A DNA stretch of 64,000 bases from an uncultured Chryseobacterium sp. (GTDB taxonomy: Bacteria > Bacteroidota > Bacteroidia > Flavobacteriales > Weeksellaceae). The stretch lies in the NCBI GenBank assembly GCA_913774355.1, contig CAJYGB010000038.1:62001-126000 (forward strand). The letters run 5' to 3'. Shown one piece after another: positions 52,142 to 60,948 of this stretch (its first letter is position 1; each line of letters starts with the position of its first letter). Made by a program: the position numbers and the translations under genes. Below the pieces are notes generated by a model that was not told the origin of the DNA, did not search any database, and saw only the letters and a program-made list of their open reading frames with translations.

Positions 52142-52936
52142 ATGTCCCTGTACCAAACAATCGCTGAAAAGCTGCAATATATCAGTCCGAACTTTTATAA
52201 AGAAAGGTATTTTAAAAGTTTACGCAATCTTACCAAAGAGAATTTTTCTGCCCGGAATGTAGAGCCGGAATTGGTCTGGATCAAGGATTATTTGCCTGAA
52301 AATGCCGTGATTCTGGACATCGGTGCTAATGTCGGAACCTTTCTCTACCAGCTCGAAAACAGGCTGGATCACCGATCCATCTATGCTTTTGAACCCAATA
52401 AAAAACTTTATCGCCGTCTTAAAAGGCTATTTCCGACAATGCGGGTACTTCCGCTGGCGCTTTCTGATGAAAACAAGACGGCCGAATTTAAAGTTCCGGT
52501 CATCAACGGGAAAACGGTAGCCTCCAGAGGAACCCTCAACACGGAGTACAAGGAAAAAGGTGAAGAAAAAAGCTACACCGAAAAGGTAAAAGTGATAAAG
52601 CTCGACGACTGGGCAGCAACTGAACATTTCCATAGACTGGATTTCATTAAGATCGATGTTGAGGGCAATGAGATGAAAACCCTCTTCGGAGCCAAAGAAA
52701 CCATCCGGAAGTTTGCACCGACGCTGATGGTGGAAATGGAACAGAGGCATCATGAAACACCAATCTGGAAAGAGATCTCCGAAGTGGAATCCTGGGGCTA
52801 CAATGCCCATTATTTAAACAGGAATCATTTTGAGCTTGAGAAATTGACGGAGGAAATCCTTCTGAAAAATACAAGCGATGAAAAAAACAAAACGGAATAC
52901 ATCAACAATATTATTTTTATTCCTAAAAGCCAATAA
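52142..52936 (+). CDS. FkbM-family SAM methyltransferase
   Basis: 264 residues. SAM motif I VILDIGANVGTFLYQL (about 58-73), then YAFEPNKKLYRRLKRLFP and DFIKIDVEGNEMKTLFGA, the FkbM hallmark, with LMVEMEQRHHE near the end. It probably O-methylates a sugar of a surface polysaccharide. The flippase gene starts 1 bp after its stop. Confidence 0.9.
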   Translation: MSLYQTIAEKLQYISPNFYKERYFKSLRNLTKENFSARNVEPELVWIKDYLPENAVILDIGANVGTFLYQLENRLDHRSIYAFEPNKKLYRRLKRLFPTMRVLPLALSDENKTAEFKVPVINGKTVASRGTLNTEYKEKGEEKSYTEKVKVIKLDDWAATEHFHRLDFIKIDVEGNEMKTLFGAKETIRKFAPTLMVEMEQRHHETPIWKEISEVESWGYNAHYLNRNHFELEKLTEEILLKNTSDEKNKTEYINNIIFIPKSQ

Positions 52937-52937
52937 C

Positions 52938-54416
52938 ATGAGTGTAGTAGCGAGACAGGGATTCAAATATTCGATCATTGGCTATCTAGGTTTTCTGCTG
53001 GGAACGGTCTCGGCTATTTTTATTTTTCCAAACGATTTCGAGTTTTACGGCAAGCTGCGGTACAGCATGCAGACCGCGGAAATGCTGGTTCCTTTTGTAG
53101 TGTTCGGAATTTCTTATGCCAACGTAAAATTTTTCCACAGTGTGCAGAAAGACGGAAAAAATCAGAATATGCTGTCGCTGTCGCTCCTTACGGTGGTTAC
53201 TAATTTCCTGATTTTCTGCGGGATATTTTTCGTACTCCCCTATGTATATCCCAAGTTCCTGAAAACACAGGCCTGGAATATCAAAGAAATCATCCTGCCT
53301 CTGATTCTGGTGCTCTCACTCTGTGCGATTTTTAACAAGTATACTTCCAACTATAAACGGATCGTTGTTTCCAATATTTTCGATAATCTTTTTCCTAAAA
53401 TAGCCAATCTGGGAGCTTTCTGCCTGTTTTTTTACTTTACAATGTCACAGCAGATCGCACTGTCATTTTTCTTCGGCATTTTTATCCTGATGCTCTTCGG
53501 GTATATTTATTACACAAATAAGCTGGAAAAGATTAACCTGGATTTTAATACGGAATATTTTAAGAAAGACAATTTCTGGAAGGAGTTTACCAGCTACAGC
53601 TTTTTCGGCTTTCTGGGGACTTTCGGGAATTACCTGGCGATCAACAGCTTTATGATCGGCGAATATATGGGGATGGAGGAAAACGGGATTTATTCCACAT
53701 TGTATGCACTAATTTCCCTGATTTCCATTCCGCAGCTTGGGCTGTTTAATATTTCCGCACCGATCATCAGCCAACATCTGGCTGACGGCGATATGGAAGG
53801 GCTTGACCGGTTTCATAAAAAGACTTCTCTTTCGCTGTATTTTCTGGGGGCCATTTTGTTTTCATGCATCATGGTAGGATTTCCTTACCTGACGTATTTT
53901 ATGCCGAAAAACGGGATGATGCTGCGCGAATATGAACCGGTAGTCTGGATCTGGGGATCGGCTGTTTTAATTGATCTGGCCACAGGATTCAACGGAAATA
54001 TTATTTCCCTTTCAAAATATTATAAATTCAACATCCTCGTGATGCTTATGCTGGCCGGTCTTACCATTGCACTGAATTTCTATTTCCTGAAAAATACAGA
54101 CCTGAAGCTGATCGGGATTGCCCTTTCCACCGCTATTTCCCTGACCACTTACAATGTGGTAAAGATTGTTTTTAATTATTTCATGTTTAAGGTTTCGCCG
54201 CTGTCGATTGAAATGATTTTCGTTTCCATCATCTGCACACTTGCCATTACCGTAGCGATTGTCCTTCCGAATTTCAGCAATAATTTCATCAACCTCGTGT
54301 ACAAACCGGCAGTGGTATTGTTACTGATTTTTATCGGGAATTATTTCACCAAGATCTTTCCTATAGAAAATTACCTGAACAGGAATTTCATCAAGAGTAT
54401 TTTTAAGTTTAAATAA
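52938..54416 (+). CDS. Polysaccharide flippase (Wzx/MATE-like)
   Basis: 492 residues and about 14 hydrophobic helices, from the ATG at 52938. An earlier in-frame codon (52878) would overlap the FkbM gene and add an unlikely polar head. The opening VARQGFKYSIIGYLGFLLG and a cytoplasmic Lys/Asn-rich loop fit the polysaccharide-transport (PST/Wzx) superfamily. It should flip lipid-linked oligosaccharide across the inner membrane. It is coupled to the methyltransferase upstream. Confidence 0.88.
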   Translation: MSVVARQGFKYSIIGYLGFLLGTVSAIFIFPNDFEFYGKLRYSMQTAEMLVPFVVFGISYANVKFFHSVQKDGKNQNMLSLSLLTVVTNFLIFCGIFFVLPYVYPKFLKTQAWNIKEIILPLILVLSLCAIFNKYTSNYKRIVVSNIFDNLFPKIANLGAFCLFFYFTMSQQIALSFFFGIFILMLFGYIYYTNKLEKINLDFNTEYFKKDNFWKEFTSYSFFGFLGTFGNYLAINSFMIGEYMGMEENGIYSTLYALISLISIPQLGLFNISAPIISQHLADGDMEGLDRFHKKTSLSLYFLGAILFSCIMVGFPYLTYFMPKNGMMLREYEPVVWIWGSAVLIDLATGFNGNIISLSKYYKFNILVMLMLAGLTIALNFYFLKNTDLKLIGIALSTAISLTTYNVVKIVFNYFMFKVSPLSIEMIFVSIICTLAITVAIVLPNFSNNFINLVYKPAVVLLLIFIGNYFTKIFPIENYLNRNFIKSIFKFK

Positions 54417-54583
54417 GAATGGGTTAGCAGGCTGGATGAAGAAAGCTGGATGCTGGAAATTTTTGTATACATATTTGGTTTATTAGGCTAAAGCCAATCA
54501 TCATACATATTTTATAGCATGAATAAGCTAAAGCCCATTCCTATTGATATTCATATCTGTTTTTATATAAAACTGACGTTATG

Positions 54584-55630
54584 TTAAACAGCAATCAGCC
54601 CATTTAAAAGTTTTTGAAGTTTTAGCTGAACAGCTTGTCTGCTATAGTCTTTCTGAAAATCAAATGAGGTCTTTTTAAGCATTTCAAACTGACTGATGAT
54701 ATCCTTTTGTTCCGGAACGATGAAGTCCAGTCGAGATTGATAATTTTCAGGAAACACCGCCCATTTTCCGAATTTGATGGCATCCCCGAGGTTGCCCGTC
54801 ATTTTGGTTGTACCATAGGTTTCTTTCAGGCTGAAAAATGCCGTTTCCTGCTGAATCGGGCACCATAAAACATCGGCTTTCTGCATCCATCCTTCAAAAA
54901 CCGCAGGAGAAACACGCTCTGAAAAGTACTTCAGTATAATATTCTTCGGTACATTCTGAGATAATTCGTCAAGCTGTTGCAGTTCCCCATCTTTTGCTTT
55001 TCCAAGAAAGACAAAGGTTATTTCTTTCTGTATATTTAAATTTTTAACCGTATTAAAAACGTGTTTATAATCCCTTCTCTGCTGGGAAACTCCACCCGGA
55101 ATCACGACGGTCAGTGCTTTGTTGTCCGGTGCATTAAAAGGTTTTCTGTAAAAAAGAGGCAGGAACCTGAATGGATCAGAGCTTAACGCTTCATCCAGCA
55201 CCAAAAGATGTTTTGCTTTCCTGTACACTTCGGAAGATTTCAGTAAATCTTCTTTCCACCAGAGTTTTAGCCGATAGATGTTATCTTTTTTGAAAATGCT
55301 TTTCATCAGCATCATTTTGGAAGCCTTGATAAAATTCATGTTGTGTACAATTATCGCTGTATTGTATTTTGCCGTGATGCCCAAAAATGTATTGAAATAC
55401 CGGTGAACGGTTCCGATGATGATCAGATCATAATCTTTTTCCTTCAGCTGATCCCGGATCACAGAGCTGTCGGATAAGAAAATTAATCCTCCATGGTCAA
55501 CAATCTGATTTCTGATCTTTTTTGAAAAATAATAATCCACCGAAAAAGAGGGCGATCTTTCCATGATCTCCATAAAGGACTGCGCAATTTCCGGATGGGT
55601 ATCAATTTCGATGTAGGCTATTTTTTTCAC
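54584..55630 (-). CDS. Glycosyltransferase, GT-B-like
   Basis: 348 residues without TM segments. The fold reads as two Rossmann halves; the C-terminal half has VVIPGGVSQQRRDY, ITFVFLGKAK, and KMTGNLGDAIKFGKWAVFPE, the last in the donor-binding region of GT-B enzymes (E-x-x-x-x-G-x-P-type, degenerate here). The family is not certain. It lies next to a GT2 gene on the same strand, so it probably helps build a surface glycan. Confidence 0.6.
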   Translation of the reverse strand: MKKIAYIEIDTHPEIAQSFMEIMERSPSFSVDYYFSKKIRNQIVDHGGLIFLSDSSVIRDQLKEKDYDLIIIGTVHRYFNTFLGITAKYNTAIIVHNMNFIKASKMMLMKSIFKKDNIYRLKLWWKEDLLKSSEVYRKAKHLLVLDEALSSDPFRFLPLFYRKPFNAPDNKALTVVIPGGVSQQRRDYKHVFNTVKNLNIQKEITFVFLGKAKDGELQQLDELSQNVPKNIILKYFSERVSPAVFEGWMQKADVLWCPIQQETAFFSLKETYGTTKMTGNLGDAIKFGKWAVFPENYQSRLDFIVPEQKDIISQFEMLKKTSFDFQKDYSRQAVQLKLQKLLNGLIAV

Positions 55631-55720
55631 CGTGAGTAAGTTTTGGCTAAAGCCGGTTTGAATTTATTTTTGGGAAAGCAAACTAAAGCTCCTATTGATG
55701 TTTGCCACAATTCAACATGA

Positions 55721-56575
55721 TCACATCTTCAGCCATTTTTTCTTCAGCATATTCCAACGCTGGCTGTTGATGATTTTCTGCTCTTCTTTTGAAATCTTTA
55801 ACTCCAGTTTTTGGGAACGGCAGCGTTCATATGATCTTATGATCTTTATGAAAAAGGAAACCGATCTGCTTTTCATCGCTTCTTTTGAAGCGGCAATATA
55901 GGCTAAAAACGGGTTAAGCCCTAAAAAATAAAAGTATCTCCCGTAATAATCGGCAGGTTTTATGGTATAATCTGCTCCTTTTATCTTGATTAATTTTACA
56001 TGCAGTTCCGGCAGTACCACTTCTTTCCAGCCTAAGTTCTCCAGCAGGATGGCATCGATATTATCCCAGCCTAACGTTTCCCGGATTCCTTTCATCTGAA
56101 CGAAGCATTCTTTACGGTACGCCTTCATCGGACCCCGGACATGATGTTTGTTGGAGTTCCCTTCATATACCCACTGCTCATCTTTTTCCACATACAATAA
56201 GCCACCGACCAGTCCGTATTGCGGATTCTTCTGAAAAGAATCTTTAACGGTTTCAAGATAATCTTCTGGTAAAATAATGTCTGCATCAAATTTACAGATA
56301 ATATCAAATTCATCCATGTTCTGACTCTGAAGCCCGTTCTTAAATGCATTAACTACTTTAGAACCTGGCTGATGCAGAGACTTCTGAAGAGAAACCGATG
56401 TGAACCGGGAATCTTTATCCGCGTATTTGTTGATGACCTCCTGGGTGCCATCCGTAGAACCGTCATTCACCACAACGATTTTAAAATCCTTACAACTCTG
56501 ATGAAGTAAGGAATCGAGGGTAAACGGAAGGTTATTTTCTTCGTTGTGGGCCGGAATGATGATTAAAAATTTCAA
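55721..56575 (-). CDS. GT2-family glycosyltransferase
   Basis: 284 residues. IIPAHNEENNLPFTLDSLL and VVVNDGSTDGT form the nucleotide-sugar site, and ICKFDADIILP gives the D-x-D-type metal motif. An acceptor region with GWDNIDAILLENLGWK follows, as in GT-A family 2. A short C-terminal hydrophobic part (about 228-240) may touch the membrane. It is followed on the same strand by the GT-B-like gene. Confidence 0.9.
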   Translation of the reverse strand: MKFLIIIPAHNEENNLPFTLDSLLHQSCKDFKIVVVNDGSTDGTQEVINKYADKDSRFTSVSLQKSLHQPGSKVVNAFKNGLQSQNMDEFDIICKFDADIILPEDYLETVKDSFQKNPQYGLVGGLLYVEKDEQWVYEGNSNKHHVRGPMKAYRKECFVQMKGIRETLGWDNIDAILLENLGWKEVVLPELHVKLIKIKGADYTIKPADYYGRYFYFLGLNPFLAYIAASKEAMKSRSVSFFIKIIRSYERCRSQKLELKISKEEQKIINSQRWNMLKKKWLKM

Positions 56576-56872
56576 AAATTATTTGGTTTTATATTGTATC
56601 TGACTGAAACTAATGATTATTTAACCACAAAAGAGACAAAAGATAATTGTAATGTTTACGCTATTAGATAGTCAAAGTACTCAAAAGAAAAAATCACAGA
56701 TTTTTAATTATTTTATCCATTCCTTATGTGTACTCATTAATTACATTAAAAGCATTTAAATCTTTTGCTTCTTTTGGCTCCTCAAACTTCGGTTTGTATT
56801 TCATGATAGCATTAAATGATTAAATCTGAAAAATACCTTTCATCAATAATAACTTATCACTTATCACTTATA
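56576..56872. other. Intergenic, AT-rich, degenerate repeats
   Basis: About 300 bp without a gene or clear hairpin. It contains AACCACAAAAGAGACAAAAG-type words (56621) typical of the dispersed intergenic repeats. Confidence 0.5.
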
Positions 56873-58273
56873 TTATTTATTGTGCGGTTTCAGCATATTT
56901 TTAGGATCGAGGATCTCATCCAGCTTTTCCTGAGAGAGAATTCCTTTTTCCAACACCAGGTTGTAGACGCTTTTTCCCGTTTCCAAAGCTTCTTTTGCAA
57001 TCGCAGTAGAATATTTGTACCCGATGTAAGGGTTCAGCGCCGTTACGATGCCGATGCTGTGCTTCACCATATTCAGGCAGATCTCTTTATTGGCCGTGAT
57101 GCCTACGATGCACTTTTCACGCAGCGTGTCCAAGGCATTTCCTAAAAAGTGGATGTTTTCCATAATAGCGTGAGAAAGCACGGGCTCCATAACGTTGAGC
57201 TGCAATTGTCCGGCCTCTGCCGCAAAGGTTACCGTAAGATCATTTCCGAAAACTTTAAAGCAAACTTGGTTCACCACTTCCGGAATCACAGGATTTACCT
57301 TCCCCGGCATGATCGATGAGCCCGGCTGCATCGGCGGAAGATTGATCTCCGAAAGCCCTGCTCTCGGTCCCGAAGCCAGCAATCTTAAATCATTACAGAT
57401 TTTTGATAATTTTACTGCAAGACGCTTCATCGCCGAAGAATAGATCACGTACGATCCGGTATCCGGTGTCGCTTCTACTAAATCCGGAGCAGAAACTACC
57501 GGAAAGCCCGTAAGCTCTGCTAAATTTTTCGCACAAAGCGTGGCATATCCGACAGGCGCATTAATCCCCGTTCCGATGGCCGTTGCTCCCATATTGACTT
57601 CTACGAAAAGACCGGCATTGTTATCCAATTTGGAAATATCTTCTTCCAGCGTTGCGGCAAATGCTTCAAACTCCTGTCCTAAGGTCATCGGAACCGCATC
57701 CTGAAGCTGCGTTCTTCCCATTTTAATAACATCCTGAAATTCGCGGCCTTTTTCTCTGAAAGCCTCTACAATTTTTTCCAGCTTTTTAACCAGCGTAGTA
57801 TTCATCTGCAGCAATCCCATTTTAATGGCTGTAGGATAGGCATCGTTGGTTGACTGGGAAAGGTTGATATGATCATTCGGCGAGCAGAATTCATATTGTC
57901 CTTTATTTTTTCCCATTTTTTCAAGGACTCTGTTGGCAATAACCTCATTGGCGTTCATATTTATTGAAGTTCCTGCTCCTCCCTGGATCATATCCACCGG
58001 AAACTGGTCGTGCAGTTCGCCGTTAATTAATTCATCACAGACTTCCGCAATAGCAAAGTATAGTTTCTCATCCAGCAGCCCCAGTTCGTAATTGGTCTTT
58101 GCCGCGGCCTTTTTTACGAAAGCAAGCCCCCTGATGAATTCAGGATAGGAGGATAAAAGCTGTCCTGAAATTTTAAAATTATCAATTGCCCTTTGGGTCT
58201 GTACTCCATAATAAGCATGTACCGGGACATTCAGTTCGCCCAATAAATCGCTTTCTTTTCTAAAATCTTCCAT
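56873..58273 (-). CDS. aspA: Aspartate ammonia-lyase
   Basis: 466 residues. The family signature GSSIMPGKVNPVIPE (near 318-332) contains the flexible loop Ser, and TSINMNANEV and HVNLSQSTND-type (here HINLSQSTNDAYP) blocks are present. The N-terminal LLGELNVPVHAYYGVQTQRA fits aspartase rather than class II fumarase, though the two cannot be fully separated by eye. It converts aspartate to fumarate and ammonia. Monocistronic. Confidence 0.9.
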   Translation of the reverse strand: MEDFRKESDLLGELNVPVHAYYGVQTQRAIDNFKISGQLLSSYPEFIRGLAFVKKAAAKTNYELGLLDEKLYFAIAEVCDELINGELHDQFPVDMIQGGAGTSINMNANEVIANRVLEKMGKNKGQYEFCSPNDHINLSQSTNDAYPTAIKMGLLQMNTTLVKKLEKIVEAFREKGREFQDVIKMGRTQLQDAVPMTLGQEFEAFAATLEEDISKLDNNAGLFVEVNMGATAIGTGINAPVGYATLCAKNLAELTGFPVVSAPDLVEATPDTGSYVIYSSAMKRLAVKLSKICNDLRLLASGPRAGLSEINLPPMQPGSSIMPGKVNPVIPEVVNQVCFKVFGNDLTVTFAAEAGQLQLNVMEPVLSHAIMENIHFLGNALDTLREKCIVGITANKEICLNMVKHSIGIVTALNPYIGYKYSTAIAKEALETGKSVYNLVLEKGILSQEKLDEILDPKNMLKPHNK

Positions 58274-58283
58274 AATTTCTTAG

Positions 58284-58322
58284 TTAATGTAACAGTTTAA
58301 AAATGTAACAATTTAACAATAA
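58284..58322. repeat. TGTAACAGTTTAAAAATGTAAC-type intergenic repeat
   Basis: Short run of TGTAACAGTTTAAAAATGTA then ACAATTTAACAAT upstream of aspA. This word family is common in Chryseobacterium intergenic DNA. Confidence 0.5.
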
Positions 58323-58384
58323 AAGCATCGTATAATTCTTCTATTGACAGATTGTCTCATTGGTAAATTGATACACGGTTACAT

Positions 58385-59413
58385 TTATTTTACCGGATAT
58401 TTCTGGTTTAACGCCTGTAGGATGGAATACGTCTCCGCATCCATGATTCCGTCATAATTCTGCGGGCGGAAATGGTACTGGAAGGCTTCAATTGTTTTTT
58501 TCGTCGCATCGTCCCATTTCGCACTCAGATCCAATGCATAACCAAATTTCTGTAATTGCGTCTGTACATTCATGATAAAGGCCGCATCATTATAAGTTGC
58601 CTGAAAATCAGTAGAAGTTGCCAGGTCATAATACCCCTGTTTGATGGCATCATCGTACCACATTCCGATCTGGTAGTCGTCATACAGTCTTTTCCACGGA
58701 AATAAAGGTCCGGGATCCTGCTTTCTGGTAGGAGCAATATCCGAATGGGCCAGGATATTTGTTGCCGGAATATTATATCTTGCCACAATATCTTTCACCA
58801 ATGCGGCTACCTTCTTTACCTGTGCCTCATCAAACGGCATAAAAACCCTTTTTCCTGAAGCATCGGTCGTGAAACCTGCATTTACAATTTCGATTCCGAT
58901 AGAGTTATCGTTCAGATTACGGTCGTTTCTCCAGGCACTTACTCCGGCGTGATAGGCACGTTTGTTTTCGTCCACCAGCTGATAAATTTCGTTATCCCCG
59001 GTATTGTTCACCAGGTAATGCGCACTCACCGACTGTTGGGAAAGCACCGTAATGGATTTATCATCCGGCAGAGCGGTGTAATGCAGGATCAGGTACCGCT
59101 GTCTGAAATTCTGTGCAATTGCCGGGAAATAGGTTTTCACCACTTTGTATCCTGCCGGCTTTGCAGAGACGATGGAACCGTAGCTTGCAGTATTGTCGTT
59201 TTTGGTAATATCAGCGATATTGGTCGTGAAAAATTCCACACCGTGATCGGTAGTAATTTTCGGTTTAGGCTTATCTGCAGGAGTTGTTTTTCCGGCCGTT
59301 TTTGCCTGTACCACAGGTGTTCTCGGGATGTACTGTTTATTTTTCGCATTCTGCCGGGAAGTACAGGAAAAAACAAGGGTGCTTAATCCGATGATATATA
59401 ATGTATTACGCAT
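58385..59413 (-). CDS. N-acetylmuramoyl-L-alanine amidase lipoprotein with peptidoglycan-binding domain
   Basis: 342 residues. Lipobox VFSC (Cys17) and a Lys/Pro/Thr-rich linker, then an Amidase_2 domain (about 90-245): zinc ligands His in LILHYTA and His in ILAHSDIAPTRKQDPG, with catalytic SVSAHYLVN and GVSAWRND. The C-terminal PG_binding_1 domain (about 280-340) has LQKFGYALDLSAKWDDATKK. It cleaves the sugar-peptide bond of murein or recycles fragments, anchored to a membrane. Confidence 0.92.
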   Translation of the reverse strand: MRNTLYIIGLSTLVFSCTSRQNAKNKQYIPRTPVVQAKTAGKTTPADKPKPKITTDHGVEFFTTNIADITKNDNTASYGSIVSAKPAGYKVVKTYFPAIAQNFRQRYLILHYTALPDDKSITVLSQQSVSAHYLVNNTGDNEIYQLVDENKRAYHAGVSAWRNDRNLNDNSIGIEIVNAGFTTDASGKRVFMPFDEAQVKKVAALVKDIVARYNIPATNILAHSDIAPTRKQDPGPLFPWKRLYDDYQIGMWYDDAIKQGYYDLATSTDFQATYNDAAFIMNVQTQLQKFGYALDLSAKWDDATKKTIEAFQYHFRPQNYDGIMDAETYSILQALNQKYPVK

Positions 59414-59442
59414 AAGTTTAATTTTTTTGCCGTTTATTACCT

Positions 59443-59450
59443 CAAAAATA
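59443..59450 (-). promoter_or_regulatory. -7 box of amidase gene
   Basis: TATTTTTG on the minus strand, exact TAnnTTTG match, about 30 bp before the ATG at 59413. Confidence 0.5.
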
Positions 59451-59472
59451 CGGAAATTTTTCTTGAAAAATA

Positions 59473-59504
59473 TTTGGTAAATAAAGAAATCTGTTCTATA
59501 TTTG
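59473..59504 (+). promoter_or_regulatory. Promoter of tRNA-Ser-Pro-Arg cluster
   Basis: TTTG (59473-59476), 20 bp, TATATTTG (59497-59504). Exact -33/-7 match with good spacing, about 47 bp before tRNA-Ser. Confidence 0.7.
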
Positions 59505-59550
59505 CACTCGCAATAACGGAGTAACGATCATTAAAAAACAAAGATAAACA

Positions 59551-59635
59551 GGAGGGTTGCCGGAGTGGTTAACGGAGCAGTTTGCTAAACTGTCGACGCG
59601 AAAGTGTCGCAAGGGTTCGAATCCCTTACCCTCCG
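59551..59635 (+). tRNA. tRNA-Ser (GCT)
   Basis: 85 nt with a long variable arm (class II). Acceptor GGAGGGT pairs with ACCCTCC, discriminator G. Anticodon GCT at 59584-59586 in loop TTGCTAA. No CCA encoded. Confidence 0.97.
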
Positions 59636-59653
59636 CTTTCTTATATATCTTTT

Positions 59654-59728
59654 CGGGGCGTAGCGTAGTCCGGTCATCGCGCCTGGTTTGGGACCAGGAG
59701 GTCGCAGGTTCGAATCCTGCCGCCCCGA
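59654..59728 (+). tRNA. tRNA-Pro (TGG)
   Basis: Acceptor CGGGGCG pairs with CGCCCCG, discriminator A. Anticodon TGG at 59689-59691 in loop TTTGGGA; T-arm GTTCGAATC. Confidence 0.97.
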
Positions 59729-59778
59729 CTTTTTTAAACGCGCTTAATTACTTACTAAGCGGGAATCAACTTTATAAT

Positions 59779-59852
59779 GGGTGCGTAGCTCAGCTGGATA
59801 GAGCATCTGCCTTCTAAGCAGACGGTCAAAGGTTCGAATCCTTTCGCGCTCA
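59779..59852 (+). tRNA. tRNA-Arg (TCT)
   Basis: Acceptor GGGTGCG pairs with CGCGCTC (one G-U), discriminator A. Anticodon TCT at 59813-59815 in loop CTTCTAA with stem TCTGC/GCAGA. Its 3' half (from 59821) is exactly repeated at 60178. Confidence 0.96.
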
Positions 59853-59945
59853 CAAAACCTTGCAACTTTGTTGTGAGGTTTTTTTGTTTTATATTATCTC
59901 TATGTGCTATTGTTATATTCTTTTTTCTGAATCTTTAAACAAATA
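59821..59945. repeat. 125 bp perfect direct repeat, copy 1
   Basis: It covers the tRNA-Arg 3' half, its terminator and the first 44 bases of the GIY-YIG gene. It is identical to 60178-60302, a period of 357 bp. Confidence 0.95.
59855..59887 (+). terminator. Terminator of tRNA cluster
   Basis: 12 bp stem AAACCTTGCAAC / GTTGTGAGGTTT (two G-U pairs) followed by T-run, directly after tRNA-Arg. A duplicate lies at 60212-60244. Confidence 0.8.
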
Positions 59946-60156
59946 TTATGTCGGGCATTCCTGTGAAAATTTACAGGAAAGATTGCGAAAGCATATTTCT
60001 GATCATAAAGGATTTACTTCCAAAACTAAAGACTGGATCATTATCTATTATGAACTTTTCAATTCAAAATCCGAAGCATACAAGAGAGAACGAGAAATAA
60101 AAGCTTGGAAAAGCAGTTCTAAGATCAAAAAATTATTCAATAATTCAGCTGAATAA
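59902..60156 (+). CDS. Small GIY-YIG nuclease-domain protein
   Basis: 84 residues from the ATG at 59902. The GIY-YIG core is CYILFSESLNKYYVGHS, with Arg in NLQERLRKHISDH, and the catalytic Glu in YKREREIKAWKS. It is the length of UPF0213-type single-domain proteins, common in Bacteroidota and of unclear function. Its 5' region overlaps a perfect direct repeat and its last codons run into a tRNA-like stretch (see 60145-60210). It could be transcribed by readthrough of the tRNA terminator or from an unseen promoter. Confidence 0.85.
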   Translation: MCYCYILFSESLNKYYVGHSCENLQERLRKHISDHKGFTSKTKDWIIIYYELFNSKSEAYKREREIKAWKSSSKIKKLFNNSAE

Positions 60157-60210
60157 GAGCATCCCGATCGCAATCGGGACGGTCAAAGGTTCGAATCCTT
60201 TCGCGCTCAC
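60145..60210 (+). pseudogene. Degenerate tRNA-Arg-like sequence with replaced anticodon arm
   Basis: TTCAGCTGAATAAGAGCATC resembles the D-arm of tRNA-Arg (CTCAGCTGGATAGAGCATC). The anticodon arm is replaced by the hairpin TCCCGAT-CGCA-ATCGGGA (60162-60179). From 60178 the 3' half of tRNA-Arg, through GCGCTCA, is exact. The 5' acceptor half is absent, since that DNA is the end of the GIY-YIG gene. It cannot fold as a functional tRNA. Confidence 0.75.
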
Positions 60211-60302
60211 AAAACCTTGCAACTTTGTTGTGAGGTTTTTTTGTTTTATATTATCTCTATGTGCTATTGTTATATTCTTTTTTCTGAATCTTTAAACAAA
60301 TA
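60178..60302. repeat. 125 bp perfect direct repeat, copy 2
   Basis: Second copy of 59821-59945. It ends inside the start of a duplicated GIY-YIG gene: the frame from ATG 60259 runs for 14 codons and stops at TAG where the match ends. Confidence 0.95.
60212..60244 (+). terminator. Duplicate of the tRNA-Arg terminator
   Basis: Same 12 bp stem and T-run as 59855-59887. Here it follows the tRNA-Arg-like pseudogene and could end the GIY-YIG transcript. Confidence 0.7.
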
Positions 60303-60538
60303 GGATCAAGCATAAAAGTTGGGGACTAAACAAAAATGTTTAATTCAATCTGAAAAAAGGAGCAGATCATGTGCAAAAAGCCATGAGATAATAGTTTTTC
60401 CCCAACGGGGCTATTAAAATCAATGCTCTTGTCTGTATTCCATTAAAGGCAATCCCTATTTAAAGTTCCTTACTACTCCCTACTTTTTTCTCTTTAAATA
60501 AACATACCGAAAACAAATTAAATGCCCCAAATTTATAT

Positions 60539-60886
60539 TCAATTACAGTTTTGAAATCCTTTGATTTTGAATAAAAAATCAAAAGGGTGATAACTGACAA
60601 TTACTTTCAAACATTTTTTACGATTCGTAATGTAAATCGTTTTGTTCTGAAAAAGATAAAAATAGTCCTTTCTCACACGAAAGCTGCATTCATCAACATT
60701 CATTGTAATCAGTTCTCTTTTTAAATTTTCACCGATATTTTCGATTCCATATTTATAAAAATTTTTGTTGGATGTCTTTTCTAAATCCCGGGTGTTATCA
60801 ACTTTCAGGCATTGGAAAACATGATTTAATTTATATTCAATATAAAAGTTGATACCAAAAGAACGGTAAGGCATCCCAAAACCCAC
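60539..60886 (-). CDS. Hypothetical protein, uncertain
   Basis: 115 residues, AT-rich, no recognised motif, no signal or membrane segment. It is rich in Tyr, Phe, Lys and Asn, as chance frames in this DNA can be, but the codons are open for a full 348 bp between the tRNA/GIY-YIG locus and the two-component genes. No upstream -7 box was seen. It may be a remnant. Confidence 0.3.
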   Translation of the reverse strand: MGFGMPYRSFGINFYIEYKLNHVFQCLKVDNTRDLEKTSNKNFYKYGIENIGENLKRELITMNVDECSFRVRKDYFYLFQNKTIYITNRKKCLKVIVSYHPFDFLFKIKGFQNCN

Positions 60887-60948
60887 CTGTAAATGTTAAT
60901 TTTTATCATTAGAAATATAAAAGCAATTCAATCTTTGTATATCAGAAT

